Of a stretch of 64,000 bases of DNA, positions 1 to 8,924 are shown in pieces; within the stretch, counting starts at the first letter, position 1, and each line of letters starts with the position of its first letter. A program made the position numbers and the translations under genes. Source of the stretch: Acidobacteriota bacterium (GTDB taxonomy: Bacteria > Acidobacteriota > Blastocatellia > Chloracidobacteriales > Chloracidobacteriaceae); the NCBI GenBank assembly GCA_016208495.1, contig JACQXX010000086.1, positions 25,606 to 89,605 of the forward strand, read 5' to 3'. The notes under the pieces were generated by a model. That model ran no database searches and was not told the DNA's origin. It saw only the letters and a program-made list of their open reading frames with translations.

Positions 1-291
1 AGCCGGGATCGAACCGTTCGAGTATGGGATCTGGCCACCCGTCGGGAAACACTGACGTTACGTGGTCATCGAACCAACATCAGCTCCGTGCTTTTTTCGC
101 CCGATGGAAACCGGATTGTGACCGGAAGCCAGGATGGAACCACCAAATTATGGGATCTTCAAACGGGTCAACAACTGGCGACTTTGAAAGGGCATTCAAG
201 CTGGGTCAATGCGGTTGTGTTTTCCCCGGATGGAAAAATTCTGGCTACCGGCAGCCAGGACAGCACGGTGAAGTTGTGGCAAACGGAATGA
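1..291 (+). CDS. WD40 repeat protein, C-terminal fragment
   Basis: The open frame enters from the left edge, so only the last 96 residues are present. They contain the end of one WD40 blade and two more, seen as the repeated pattern of a GH dipeptide, an FSPDG turn, a TGSQD strand and a closing KLWD or KLWQ. WD40 blades build beta-propellers that act as protein-binding scaffolds; in bacteria they often follow kinase or NB-ARC ATPase domains, but that upstream part is not visible. The stop is followed almost at once by a GGGGACAA tandem array. The fold is clear; the function is unknown. Confidence 0.85.
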   Translation, partial: SRDRTVRVWDLATRRETLTLRGHRTNISSVLFSPDGNRIVTGSQDGTTKLWDLQTGQQLATLKGHSSWVNAVVFSPDGKILATGSQDSTVKLWQTE

Positions 292-336
292 CAAGGGGAC
301 AGGGGGGACAAGGGGACAAGGGGACAAGGGGACAGG
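292..336. repeat. GGGGACAA octamer tandem array
   Basis: About five copies of an 8 bp unit (GGGGACAA, with drift) begin right after the stop of the WD40 gene. It belongs to the class of short tandem arrays that fill most spacers in this window. Confidence 0.8.
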
Positions 337-344
337 AGGATAAG

Positions 345-416
345 GCATAAGCGACAGGATAAGGATTTCAGGCCCGGAGGGTCGTTGTGTAATAGCCGTG
401 GTGCGAAGCCCACGGT
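345..416 (+). repeat. MITE-like element, partial copy
   Basis: Starts with a degenerate left terminus (GCGACAGGATAAG instead of GCGCCAGGATAAG), followed by the conserved core with TTTCAGGCCCGGAGGGTCG, TAATAGCCGTGGTGCGAAG and CCCACGG. The right half and right terminal repeat are missing. Fuller copies are at 28029-28182 and 45593-45749. The rest of the 292-567 spacer shows nothing recognisable apart from the ribosome-binding site before 568. Confidence 0.75.
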
Positions 417-567
417 GTGGATAAGATGATAAGGTAACGCCGCCTGTAGGGCCCTTCATGTTTTGGTGAAGGAAAAAATTCTCCACAAAAATTTTGGCTG
501 CTGTCGATTTTCGAAAAGCCGGTTCGTCAATGCAATGATCAATCATTTCATTTGGAGGAAAACGAAC

Positions 568-996
568 ATGGCTTCAATCAACTGGATTCGGGTGCTCCTT
601 GGTGGACTGGCCGCCGGGTTTGTCATGAACTGCGGAGAATTTGTCCTCAATGCGGTGATCTTTGCCAAAGACATTGAAGAATCCAACCGCAAACTCAACC
701 TTCCACCGCCCAGCGGAGATTTTATCGCCAAAGCTGTCATCCTGGTATTTCTGGTCGGCATTGTGGCGGTGCTGCTCTATGCGGCGATTCGTCCGCGCTT
801 CGGAGCGGGTCCGAAAACAGCAATTCTCGCCGGGTTTATGGTCTGGTTTCTGGTGTTTGTGTATGGCAGCGTTTTAAACAACGCGATGGGAATTTTCCCG
901 TTAAACCTGACTCTCATCGGACTGGCCTGGGCCCTGGTTGAAGCCCCGCTCGCCACACTCGTCGGCGCCTGGGTCTATCGGGAAGAGGCCGCATAA
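568..996 (+). CDS. Small integral membrane protein, unknown function
   Basis: A 142-residue hydrophobic protein with about four membrane segments (roughly residues 5-30, 48-72, 80-103 and 110-138). The frame is open further upstream, but the start at 568 is preceded by GGAGG at a normal distance and leads directly into the first membrane helix. I do not recognise the family. It is flanked by repeats upstream and by the convergent defence-like module downstream, so context gives no clue. Confidence 0.75.
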   Translation: MASINWIRVLLGGLAAGFVMNCGEFVLNAVIFAKDIEESNRKLNLPPPSGDFIAKAVILVFLVGIVAVLLYAAIRPRFGAGPKTAILAGFMVWFLVFVYGSVLNNAMGIFPLNLTLIGLAWALVEAPLATLVGAWVYREEAA

Positions 997-1033
997 ATCA
1001 ATAGTCGAAATGGTGCTTTTCAATCAGAGGTTT

Positions 1034-1066
1034 TCGCATCCTGAACGGCTACTGTTTAGGATGCGA
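1034..1066. terminator. Hairpin between convergent genes
   Basis: A 13 bp stem (TCGCATCCTGAAC pairing with GTTTAGGATGCGA, one G-U) with a 7-base loop lies between the membrane protein gene (+) and the HNH nuclease gene (-). There is no T-run after the stem on either strand, so a role as bidirectional terminator is inferred from position only. Confidence 0.4.
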
Positions 1067-1093
1067 GAATTCAACGGTTATCTTTGAAAGGGA

Positions 1094-1852
1094 TCACTCG
1101 TCATTTGCAGCAAGTTGGGCCAATGCAACTCGTGCAAAAGCCGCATGTTCGCTTTGATCTTCTGTGGATTGGTTAAGAAAAGTTTGTACTTCTGCACTTA
1201 TTGCAAGATCAGGGTGATTGACGTTTTTGAAAAGAAACTTCAACAAGGTTGATTGTTTTTCCCGTCTATCTCGAAGTGCTCTGCGATTTAAGCCCAAAAC
1301 CTCAATCGTCGTTTGCCCTACAAGACTTCCATCCACTGCTTTAGCTTTACCCTCGATGGTAAATGTAATGTGTTCGGCTGGGTCCGTTTCAGCCGGATTG
1401 ATCAATAATGGTTGTTCCTGGTCCAGGTTGTCTTTATGTGATTTGGCGCGGGTCTTTAGATCGCGAAGCGGAAAATAGATGCTTTTTTTCTGGTTACATG
1501 TGTGACAGGCGTAAACCAGATTGGTCCATTCATACACCAGCCAATAATAGCCAGATTTTTCTATAGCGGTTTGTAGATCCTGACGGCACTCACTTTTTGG
1601 CCTGAAGTGCTCAATTTCTCCATCCTCACCAATTTTGGTTTCGCAGTAACAACACTTGTCGAATTGTGCCTTGATGAGTTCATTTTTTACCGTCGAATCA
1701 CCATAGATGCTGCTATTGAAACGGAATTTTCTTAAACCAGTGAGGTAGTCGTGTGAAAAGCGACTAAACAGCCTGCAAAAGACAGCTTTTTTCTTTTTTC
1801 CTTTCGTGGTCAAAATCCTTGGAGTTTCAGTGGGTTTGTGAATGCGAATCAC
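1094..1852 (-). CDS. HNH endonuclease, PtuB/TIGR02646-like (Septu-like defence)
   Basis: A 252-residue protein with an HNH-type zinc/nuclease core: CCYC at 67-70, the IEHFRPKS motif at 80-87 (His82 as candidate general base), a WTNLVYAC segment at 109-116 and CHTCN at 116-120. This arrangement is typical of the TIGR02646 family of HNH nucleases, found with AAA ATPases in Septu (PtuB) and in retron Ec78. Its start overlaps the stop of the ATPase gene by four bases (ATGA), showing translational coupling. In characterised systems the nuclease cuts nucleic acid when the ATPase senses infection; that role is inferred here. The base composition of the pair looks more AT-rich than the neighbours, hinting at transfer. 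Confidence 0.85.
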   Translation of the reverse strand: MIRIHKPTETPRILTTKGKKKKAVFCRLFSRFSHDYLTGLRKFRFNSSIYGDSTVKNELIKAQFDKCCYCETKIGEDGEIEHFRPKSECRQDLQTAIEKSGYYWLVYEWTNLVYACHTCNQKKSIYFPLRDLKTRAKSHKDNLDQEQPLLINPAETDPAEHITFTIEGKAKAVDGSLVGQTTIEVLGLNRRALRDRREKQSTLLKFLFKNVNHPDLAISAEVQTFLNQSTEDQSEHAAFARVALAQLAANDE

Positions 1853-3234
1853 TTTGGTTGAACCCCCCGTTGCTTTAATTCCTGGGCGGCGCGACGGATC
1901 AAATCCATGGCTTCCAGTTCCTGGAGTGTTTCACCTGTCGGAAGTTCGCTGATTTTTTGTCGAATGGTTTTCAGTTCCGCTACTTCCGATTCTGAAAGGG
2001 ACGGTTGTGACAGCAAAACTTCTCGACGGGCAAAGAGTTGATCCCAATCGGGAGGCCGGGCTGATTCAAGTTCAAACAAGTCACTGGTCAGGATTTGATC
2101 AACTCGCCATCCTCGGACAGCTTCGATGTCCTGCTCAATCACTACATGATCATCTTTCCGTTTGAGCACCACAATGTTTGCTTTCACGCTGACCGCCGCC
2201 TGCACAATCAACGGACTATGGGCTGTGACGATAAACTGAGTGTTTGGAAAGCGTTCGCTCAAATAGGTGATGATTTGGCGCTGCCATTTGGGATGCAGGT
2301 GGAGGTCTATTTCATCAACCAGCACCACCGCCGGTTCAGCCAGCGGATCAGGGCTGTCGGGATAGCGTTCAAACAAGCGCCGAGCCAGATCAACCACCCA
2401 GGCAATCATGGTTCGGTGGCCAATCCCCAGACTTCGTACCGAAACCCAGCCATACGGCGTTTGGAATTCCACACGAGCATGCTCTTTGACTGACGTAAGT
2501 TGAGGAATCCGAATATCTTGAATATCTGGAAGAATGCTTTTTAATATCTTGATAACTTCATCAAACTGTTGTTCAAACTTACTGGCGACTTCAGGAGTTG
2601 AGGATTTAGCATTGAGTTGGGTTTTTAAAAGCCATTCTTCTGCATTGCCGAGCGCCGTGTCTTCATTAAAAAGCGTGTCCCAATTTCCAATATCCTCCTC
2701 TTTTTCAGTGACAGGGGTGGATTCCCGCATCCGACGCGAGGCGCCATAGCCATAACAAATCAGATTCTCCAAAGCACCAAACCCTAACAAAGGAGTTGGG
2801 TCAAATATAAAATTTATAACCTCATCTTCTTCATACTCTATGTTGAGATCGCCTCGGGCTATATTTCCAGATGAATCGTCTTTGAGTTTTGCGCCAAAGG
2901 AATTTTCCACCGAAAGCATCATTTTATTTTCGTTGTGGCGGCACACTGGTACCACATACTTGACCATGCTCTGGGCTTCAAAATACAGCTTTGGCAACCG
3001 CGCTGGTCCATATATTTCTCCAAACCATGTTTTTTCAACAGTCGGTTCCATTTTTGCTAGGCACTGCAACAAGGTTGTTTTCCCCACACCATTGTCGCCT
3101 AAAATCACGGTCCATTGAGCTGGACGACCATTCCCGTCTGATACATCAAGTTTTTGTCTAGGTCCGAAGCACCGCACATTCTCGACTTCCAATGAAAGAA
3201 AGTAGGCTGGTTGAGAAACAGATTGGTTATTCAT
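1849..3234 (-). CDS. AAA/ABC-type ATPase, PtuA-like (Septu-like defence)
   Basis: A 461-residue SMC/ABC-like ATPase of the AAA_21/AAA_15 class. Walker A is GDNGVGKT (46-53), Walker B is VVLVDEIDLHLHP (303-315), and an H-loop-like TAHSP follows (337-341). A long insertion, rich in charge, lies between Walker A and the signature area (SLGIGHRT, 268-275). These ATPases sense and gate partner nucleases. The partner here is the HNH protein encoded immediately downstream with a 4 bp overlap, as in PtuA-PtuB. No reverse transcriptase or retron RNA is visible nearby, so a stand-alone Septu-like system fits better than a retron. An OLD-like or RloC-like ATPase is the main alternative reading. Confidence 0.85.
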   Translation of the reverse strand: MNNQSVSQPAYFLSLEVENVRCFGPRQKLDVSDGNGRPAQWTVILGDNGVGKTTLLQCLAKMEPTVEKTWFGEIYGPARLPKLYFEAQSMVKYVVPVCRHNENKMMLSVENSFGAKLKDDSSGNIARGDLNIEYEEDEVINFIFDPTPLLGFGALENLICYGYGASRRMRESTPVTEKEEDIGNWDTLFNEDTALGNAEEWLLKTQLNAKSSTPEVASKFEQQFDEVIKILKSILPDIQDIRIPQLTSVKEHARVEFQTPYGWVSVRSLGIGHRTMIAWVVDLARRLFERYPDSPDPLAEPAVVLVDEIDLHLHPKWQRQIITYLSERFPNTQFIVTAHSPLIVQAAVSVKANIVVLKRKDDHVVIEQDIEAVRGWRVDQILTSDLFELESARPPDWDQLFARREVLLSQPSLSESEVAELKTIRQKISELPTGETLQELEAMDLIRRAAQELKQRGVQPK

Positions 3235-3354
3235 AGACTGAAGTTCTTTTAGATGGCTAAGGGAAGTGGTTATTTTTCAATAGACATTATCGGCGGTAAG
3301 GGATCGTTAGAAAACAACTTCCCATTTTCGTTTGGGAATCAGGTATTTGGATTG

Positions 3355-3566
3355 AGCATCCTGAAAGGCTGCCCGTTCGGATAGCCGGTGGTGCGAGGTT
3401 TTGGGAGCTACCACCGGGAAAGGTCAATTCCCAACCTTCCCCACTTCGCCTCCGCCCCATAGGGGCGGAGGCGAAGTGGGGAGAAAAGTGGAGGTTGCTA
3501 TGTCCGGTGGTAGGCCCAAAGCGGCCAACCGACCGGCTATCCGAACGGCAGCTCTTCGAGATGCAA
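3355..3566. repeat. Nested inverted-repeat element A
   Basis: Outer arms CCGTTCGGATAGCCGGT (3373-3389) and ACCGGCTATCCGAACGG (3532-3548) are perfect 17 bp complements, with imperfect pairing continuing outwards to about 3355 and 3566. A middle pair (GCTACCACCGG / CCGGTGGTAGG) and an inner near-perfect hairpin (about 3440-3481, arms CCCCACTTCGCCTCCGCCCC) lie inside. The right end touches the receptor stop codon at 3570. The design matches elements at 27894-27998 and 30005-30150. With the short flank 3235-3354 this accounts for the whole spacer; no gene is seen there. Confidence 0.8.
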
Positions 3567-3569
3567 ACC

Positions 3570-6500
3570 CTAAAACACATACTTCACCGCGAGTTGGATT
3601 GTCCGGGCGGGAACAGAGGTGTTGATGGATTGGCCAAATCCAGGAGCTTCCAGAATGCGCACTGGGATGCCGAAATGGGTGCGGTTCAACAGGTTAAAGG
3701 CTTCGGCGCGAAATTGCAGGTTCTGGCGTTCGGAAATGGCAAACCGTTTGGTCAACGCCAGATCAACCGTCGCCACACCGGCGGCCCGGAAGGTATTGCG
3801 GCCAAGGCTGCCATCGAGCAACAAATCCACGTCAAACGGCGCTCGCAGCGAATCAATCGTGGTTCCTGGGGCGAGGGAAATCCGCGTCCGGCCTTCATCC
3901 GATACAATCAACCCCCGCAAGGTGTTGAGCCGGTCAGTCAGGTTGCCGTCCAGGTTGACATCCAGTTGGGTGTTGACGGTGTAGGGCTGCCCGGTTTGCA
4001 GCGTGACGATTCCAGCTACCTGCCAGCCGCCCAGGATGCGGTGCGTTCGAGCCAGCGGAAGGTCATACACAAAATGCGTGACAACCCGATGGCGAATATC
4101 AAAATTGGCGCTCCCTCGATCAAGCTGCAGTTTCCGGTCATTTTGGGCAAAGGCAAACGTGCCGGTCAGATCAAACAGGTCTGAGACATCATCAATGGCG
4201 TGTGAGTAGGTATACGCCATTCCAAATTGCAGCCCATCGCTGGCCTGCCGATCAAGTCGCACCTGAAGCGAATCAAACTGGCTTTCCGCCGAATTATCAA
4301 ACACCGTAAACGCCCCAAGCTGGCGCACATCCCGATTGAGTCGCGGTGTGATGAGCGTCGGCGGCTGATTGGGCAACAAAAACAGCGCCTGATAGACCGA
4401 ATTTGGTCCTAGATTGGGCGTTCGGAAGCGGATCAACTGGCGGCTTCGTGAACCAACATACCCGACGCCAAGCACATAATTTTTGGCGACCACGGCTTCA
4501 ACCTGTCCACCAAACTGATGGGTGTAAGGTGTCCGCAACTCCTTTGCCGGCAGTGTAAAAGCCAGTCCTGGATTGGCAGCTTGAAGTGAAAATAAGGCAC
4601 CGATTCCAGGCACAAACAGGCTGGATTGAAAGCCGACCGTGTTGGTCGTTCCAGGCTGAATCAATGGTGTCGGTGGTGTTCCCGCGCCGAAAAATGCCGG
4701 GTTGAGAAATGCGCCGTTAAATCGGTTAAACCCAATCAATGACGCGCCGAAGCTGGCTGGAATGAAATTTGGGAAGACATTGCGCGATTGACTGGTCAGG
4801 CTCCCCACCAGCGGGTCGTAATAAACGCCGTACCCGCCGCGAATCGAAAGTCGCTGGCTTTTGAACGGTGACCACGCAATGCCGACGCGAGGCGCGAAAT
4901 TATTGCCGTCCGCTTCAAAAATTTTTTCCCGTCCATCCAAAAACTGCTGGTACGACGCCAGCGAGTCAAAAAACACTTTGGAAAATCCGCTCAAATTCGG
5001 ATCGCCCGCCGGAAGGTCTTCCGGGCGGAGCTGGAAGGTGCGCTCAATACGCTGGCTCGCGTCGGTTGGAACGGTGTTGTATTCGTACCGCAGACCCATC
5101 GTGAGTGTGACTCGGGGATGGATTCGCCACGTGTCTGATACAAAAAAGTTCATTTCCGTCTGGCGTAAGCCCAGCGTTGAGTCAGGCGTTTGGGCCAGCG
5201 ATTGCACCAGATTGGAGGGCAGCCCAAAGTTGACAAATTCGGTGCCGGTGCCAACTCTGGCCGACGCCCCGGCCACCACAAACCCTGGCGCAAACGTGGC
5301 TTGTGCGCGGTAGTTGCGATCCAGGAAGCTATTGAACTGCACCCGGCGGATGTCTGCCCCAACTTTGAGCGTGTGTTTGCCGAGGGTACTCACCAGTGTG
5401 TCGGCATACTGAAATGTGTTGTTGGTGCGTCCTTGCGGGAAAGTAAACACATCCACACCGATGGGACTGAGGCCCGAAATGGCCAGTTGCCCAAGCGGTC
5501 CGGTTAATCCATCAGGTTGACGGTCCCCATTGAGATCAATCCGGGGACGGGTTTGAAAAATGAATGGACTGCCGGCCTGCTCGTCAAAGCCAAGCGTCGT
5601 TCGGCCAAATGAAACGCGCACCTGATTGTAAGTGGTGGCCGTGAGCGTCGTGTCCAGAAAGAGCGAAATGTTGTGCGTTCGGGTTCGTGACCCAAGCGAC
5701 CCACGCAAGGCACCGCCAACTGAAGGAATCAATGTTTCATCATCCGTCAAATTATAGCGTCCGGTGAAGTTATGGTCTTTTCCAAACAGCTTGAGTTGAT
5801 GCGTGAGCCGGGCAGAGAAGAGTGTTCCATCAGCATCCGCTGGAAGAATTTGGGTAAAGGTGCTGGTGCCATAGGGTCCACCGGCGTTGTTAGGCAACGG
5901 AAACAGATCGAAGATATCCTGGGCCAGTGTGGTTTGAATCAGGCTGGAATTGCGTTCCGCTGGGGTTGGAACCGCGAAGTTGTGCTCCAGTTGACGGGTG
6001 GCGTTCTGACGCTCAAACGAGAAAAAGACGTGGGTCCGGTCTTTCACAATTGGTGCCCCGAGTGCAAAGCCAAACTGGTTGCGGCGATTCTTGTTTTCTT
6101 CGCCGGAGGGACCGCCAGTCAGGTCAAAGAAATCACGTGCTTGCAGGCCGTCCGTGGTGAAAAAATCATAAATTGTTCCGTGGACAGCGTTTCCACCTGA
6201 TCTGGAAACCACGTTGACCTGCCCGCCAAAGTTACGCCCTGATTCGGCATCGCCCAGCAGCAGACTGATTTGAAATTCGTTGACGCTTTCAATGGATTGC
6301 GAGACCGGGGCAAAAAAGCCTTGCCGCCGAACGCCGACATCCTGGTCATTGTTGTCTGAACCATCCACCGTGAAATTATTGGCCCTCCCCCGCTGGCCAT
6401 TGACTGAAAATTGACCGGAAGTTCCGACGCCGGGGCCAAGGCCAGGGCCGTTGGCGCCATACGTGGCCGGCGGCGGCAGAACGCCAGGGAAGAGAAACGC

Positions 6501-7019
6501 CATCACGTCAAAACTGCGAATTCCTCCAATTGGAAGTGCCAGCAGGGTTTGCGAATCAATATTGCCGCGCAGGGTGGCATCCGTTGGATTGATTTTCGCG
6601 GCTTCGGTTTGTGGTGTGGTGGTCGGCAGTGCGGTGCCTACTGGATATAATCGAATTGGCGGCACGTTGAGCGGGGTCACAATGTTGAGTGGAATCCGAA
6701 CTGTATCGCTCTGATTATCCTGATATCCTTCGCGCTGGGCTTTGACCACATAGCGTCCTGGCTCCAAGAAAGGCATCCGATATGACCCGTCTGGGAGCGT
6801 TCGTGTCGCACGTGTGGTGCCGTTATCAATGTTGACCACGGTCACAATCGCGTTTGCCAGCGGCTTGCCATCTGGATCAATCACATCTCCGATCAATGTT
6901 CCAGAGGTTGTTTGGGCATAAAGTGATGGTGAAAACGAGAGCGAGCCCGTCAAAATGAGCAGGCTTAGCGTGATCCAGATTCCAAAAGAAGACAAAGTGG
7001 GTTTGAGAAAACCGATCAT
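3570..7019 (-). CDS. TonB-dependent receptor, Oar-like, with carboxypeptidase-regulatory domain
   Basis: A 1149-residue outer-membrane protein. An N-terminal signal segment (about 1-35) precedes a carboxypeptidase-regulatory-like beta-sandwich (about 36-125, with SGTLIGDVIDPDGKPL and the GSYRMPFLEPGRY pattern). A plug region follows (about 155-280, with VNGQRGRANNFTVDGSDNND), then a long beta-barrel ending in an aromatic residue (KYVF), as BAM substrates do. Such Oar/CarbopepD-plug receptors are abundant in Acidobacteriota and move large or scarce substrates with TonB energy; the substrate here is not evident. It is monocistronic, divergent from the kinase at 7443. Confidence 0.9.
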   Translation of the reverse strand: MIGFLKPTLSSFGIWITLSLLILTGSLSFSPSLYAQTTSGTLIGDVIDPDGKPLANAIVTVVNIDNGTTRATRTLPDGSYRMPFLEPGRYVVKAQREGYQDNQSDTVRIPLNIVTPLNVPPIRLYPVGTALPTTTPQTEAAKINPTDATLRGNIDSQTLLALPIGGIRSFDVMAFLFPGVLPPPATYGANGPGLGPGVGTSGQFSVNGQRGRANNFTVDGSDNNDQDVGVRRQGFFAPVSQSIESVNEFQISLLLGDAESGRNFGGQVNVVSRSGGNAVHGTIYDFFTTDGLQARDFFDLTGGPSGEENKNRRNQFGFALGAPIVKDRTHVFFSFERQNATRQLEHNFAVPTPAERNSSLIQTTLAQDIFDLFPLPNNAGGPYGTSTFTQILPADADGTLFSARLTHQLKLFGKDHNFTGRYNLTDDETLIPSVGGALRGSLGSRTRTHNISLFLDTTLTATTYNQVRVSFGRTTLGFDEQAGSPFIFQTRPRIDLNGDRQPDGLTGPLGQLAISGLSPIGVDVFTFPQGRTNNTFQYADTLVSTLGKHTLKVGADIRRVQFNSFLDRNYRAQATFAPGFVVAGASARVGTGTEFVNFGLPSNLVQSLAQTPDSTLGLRQTEMNFFVSDTWRIHPRVTLTMGLRYEYNTVPTDASQRIERTFQLRPEDLPAGDPNLSGFSKVFFDSLASYQQFLDGREKIFEADGNNFAPRVGIAWSPFKSQRLSIRGGYGVYYDPLVGSLTSQSRNVFPNFIPASFGASLIGFNRFNGAFLNPAFFGAGTPPTPLIQPGTTNTVGFQSSLFVPGIGALFSLQAANPGLAFTLPAKELRTPYTHQFGGQVEAVVAKNYVLGVGYVGSRSRQLIRFRTPNLGPNSVYQALFLLPNQPPTLITPRLNRDVRQLGAFTVFDNSAESQFDSLQVRLDRQASDGLQFGMAYTYSHAIDDVSDLFDLTGTFAFAQNDRKLQLDRGSANFDIRHRVVTHFVYDLPLARTHRILGGWQVAGIVTLQTGQPYTVNTQLDVNLDGNLTDRLNTLRGLIVSDEGRTRISLAPGTTIDSLRAPFDVDLLLDGSLGRNTFRAAGVATVDLALTKRFAISERQNLQFRAEAFNLLNRTHFGIPVRILEAPGFGQSINTSVPARTIQLAVKYVF

Positions 7020-7069
7020 GCGGCCTCCGCGACCTGAAAAGATGGGTGGTGCTGTGGTGGGGTAGAACC

Positions 7070-7250
7070 GTAGGGCTGAAGAAACCAGGGCTGAGGGCTT
7101 GTGGTGTAACTGAAGCGATGAGGGATGAGGGATGAGGGATGAGGGATGAAATAAAACCAGTTCTTCAGCCCGATGTCTTCAGCCCCCAGCCCTGAGCCCG
7201 TTTTCTTCAGCCCGACTTCTTCAGCCCGATGTCTTCAGCCCTGAGCCCTG
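7070..7250. repeat. Composite tandem-repeat block (GGATGAG and TTCTTCAGCCC units)
   Basis: Contains GGGCTGAAGA units, then a (GATGAGG)n array at about 7117-7148, a joining segment GAAATAAAACCAG, and several TTCTTCAGCCC units that are the reverse complement of the left-hand ones. The same junction recurs at 16535-16660 and, inverted, at 9725-9795. The rest of the 7020-7442 spacer has no recognised feature; it should contain the promoters of the two divergent genes, but none is confidently visible. Confidence 0.75.
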
Positions 7251-7442
7251 ATGTGGACGCTACGCGAGGCAATTGAGAGCGTCAAGTGAATTTTCGGCTC
7301 CGGCAACCTAAAGCAGTTGCGACGCTTTGCACGAACGTGGTAGGTATCCAGCAGAAAAAGCACAAAAGAAAAAAGTTCAACTCACCCGCGGTGAAACCGG
7401 TGTACCTGGTAGTTTGAATTTTCCATAAAGGTTTTTGTTCGA

Positions 7443-8801
7443 ATGAAAGAATGCCCAGCCTGCAATTCCTGCTATGACGACTCGGCCCGGTTCTGTATCC
7501 AGGATGGTTCTTCCCTGGCTGAATCGCTCCCCGGAAGTCGAACCTTTCACAATCGGTATCAATTGATTCGGATGATTGGCCGTGGCCGCCTTGGGGATGT
7601 GTACCAGGCCACCGATTTGACCAACCAGCACCAGGTTTCAGTCAAAATCATCCCACCTAATTTATTTACCACTCGTGAGGCCGAGACGACCTTTCAACAG
7701 GAAGTTCAACGGTTGATCAACATTTCCTCGCCTTATGTGGCCTCAACATTTGGCTACGGCTTACTGCCCAATGCCGCCAGTTATCTGGTGACCGAGTATA
7801 TCGAAGGTCGAACGTTGAAAGATGAGCTTGAGGAAGAAAAAATTCTTCAAACATCACGGGCGCTTGAAGTTATCCGACAGTCAGCGATTGGGCTTGGGGT
7901 GGCGCACGATGCCAAAGTCCTGCACCTCGATCTCAAACCCGGCAATTTGTTGCTGATGGCTGATGAAGTCACCCGTGAATTACAGGTCAAAGTGGTGGAT
8001 TTTGGGCTGGCCTGTTTGAAGGATTCACTTGGTGGAGCGGTGGTAACCGACACAGGATCAGTCATTTTCCGGATGCCCCACTACACCTCGCCGGAAGAAT
8101 GCACCGGGCAGGCAACTGACCAGCGGTCAGATATTTACAGCCTGGGGATTATTCTCTATGAAATGCTGGCCGGGCGCGTGCCATTTTCTGAAAAGCAGCC
8201 CATGAAAGTCATTCTGGCGCACGCCACCAAAGCTGCTCAGCCGTTGCGTGACCTCAATTCTGATGTTCCACCCCCAGTTGAAGCCCTGGTAATGAAGATG
8301 CTGGCCAAAGATCCGGCCTATCGTCCGCAATCAATGGCGGCGGTCATTGCCGCGATTGAACAGGTACAGCCCAGTAAAAAGGAATCAGTAATGTACAAAG
8401 ACGCTGTCAACCCACAGGCTGAATCACCCCAGCCGAAAGTCGAGCCTGATCCAGCTTCGCTCAATTTGCCGCTTCGGTTAACAATCATTGATACTGATGA
8501 TGAAGGCAACAAATCACGAACCATCCCAGGTGTGGTCCATGATGCCTCGCCACAGGGAATGCGCATCCAGACCGGTACAGTGGCAACCGGCCATCTCAAC
8601 ATTGTCAAAGATCACACCGTGGCGTTTAAAAACCGGCTCGACATCGAGGTGGACATTCCCACCGGGACGGTTCACATGGATGGCTTTGCTGTCCGATACA
8701 ACCGGGCTCCGGATGGAATCAACTGGATTGTGTACATTTATATCAAGGAAATGCCCCGTGCTGATCGGCGGCTGTATGAAGCGTATTTGAAGACGGTTTA
8801 A
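7443..8801 (+). CDS. Serine/threonine protein kinase with zinc ribbon and C-terminal PilZ-like domain
   Basis: 452 residues. The N-terminus carries a short zinc ribbon (CPAC at 4-7, Cys18). The kinase domain spans about 38-300: glycine loop IGRGRLGDVY, Lys68, catalytic loop HLDLKPGN (161-168; HRD is HLD here), DFG at 186-188 and SPE at 216-218. A PilZ-like domain follows at about 345-445, with DASPQG (367-372) matching the D/NxSxxG half of the cyclic-di-GMP binding motif. The RxxxR half is not evident, so binding may be lost. No membrane segment is seen, so the protein is probably cytoplasmic. The loss of the HRD arginine is usual in kinases not controlled by activation-loop phosphorylation. 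Confidence 0.9.
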   Translation: MKECPACNSCYDDSARFCIQDGSSLAESLPGSRTFHNRYQLIRMIGRGRLGDVYQATDLTNQHQVSVKIIPPNLFTTREAETTFQQEVQRLINISSPYVASTFGYGLLPNAASYLVTEYIEGRTLKDELEEEKILQTSRALEVIRQSAIGLGVAHDAKVLHLDLKPGNLLLMADEVTRELQVKVVDFGLACLKDSLGGAVVTDTGSVIFRMPHYTSPEECTGQATDQRSDIYSLGIILYEMLAGRVPFSEKQPMKVILAHATKAAQPLRDLNSDVPPPVEALVMKMLAKDPAYRPQSMAAVIAAIEQVQPSKKESVMYKDAVNPQAESPQPKVEPDPASLNLPLRLTIIDTDDEGNKSRTIPGVVHDASPQGMRIQTGTVATGHLNIVKDHTVAFKNRLDIEVDIPTGTVHMDGFAVRYNRAPDGINWIVYIYIKEMPRADRRLYEAYLKTV

Positions 8802-8803
8802 TG

Positions 8804-8886
8804 AGGGTTCAGGGTTCAGGGTTCAGGGTTCAGGGTTCAGGGTTCAGGGTTCAGGGTTCAGGGTTCAGGGTTCAGGGTTCAGGGTT
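8804..8886. repeat. AGGGTTC heptamer array (11 units)
   Basis: Eleven exact AGGGTTC units plus a partial one begin two bases after the kinase stop codon. The reverse-complement array (GAACCCT) sits at 8991-9047, just before the recU start, making the spacer mirror-symmetric. Confidence 0.95.
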
Positions 8887-8924
8887 TTCGAATCAATTTC
8901 TTTTTATTTCCTTTGGTTCTGTTT

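Noticed and set aside
168..413. Minus-strand frame encoding MGFAPRLLHNDPPGLKS-type peptide (similar frames at 45460-45684 and in 28075-28240)
   Set aside because: It is the translation of the MITE core and recurs only with that repeat. It has no ribosome site and overlaps repeat arrays, so it is not a gene.
1094..3234. Retron (Ec78-like) instead of stand-alone Septu
   Set aside because: No reverse transcriptase frame and no msr/msd-like structured RNA was seen upstream in 3235-3570; that stretch is the nested inverted repeat.
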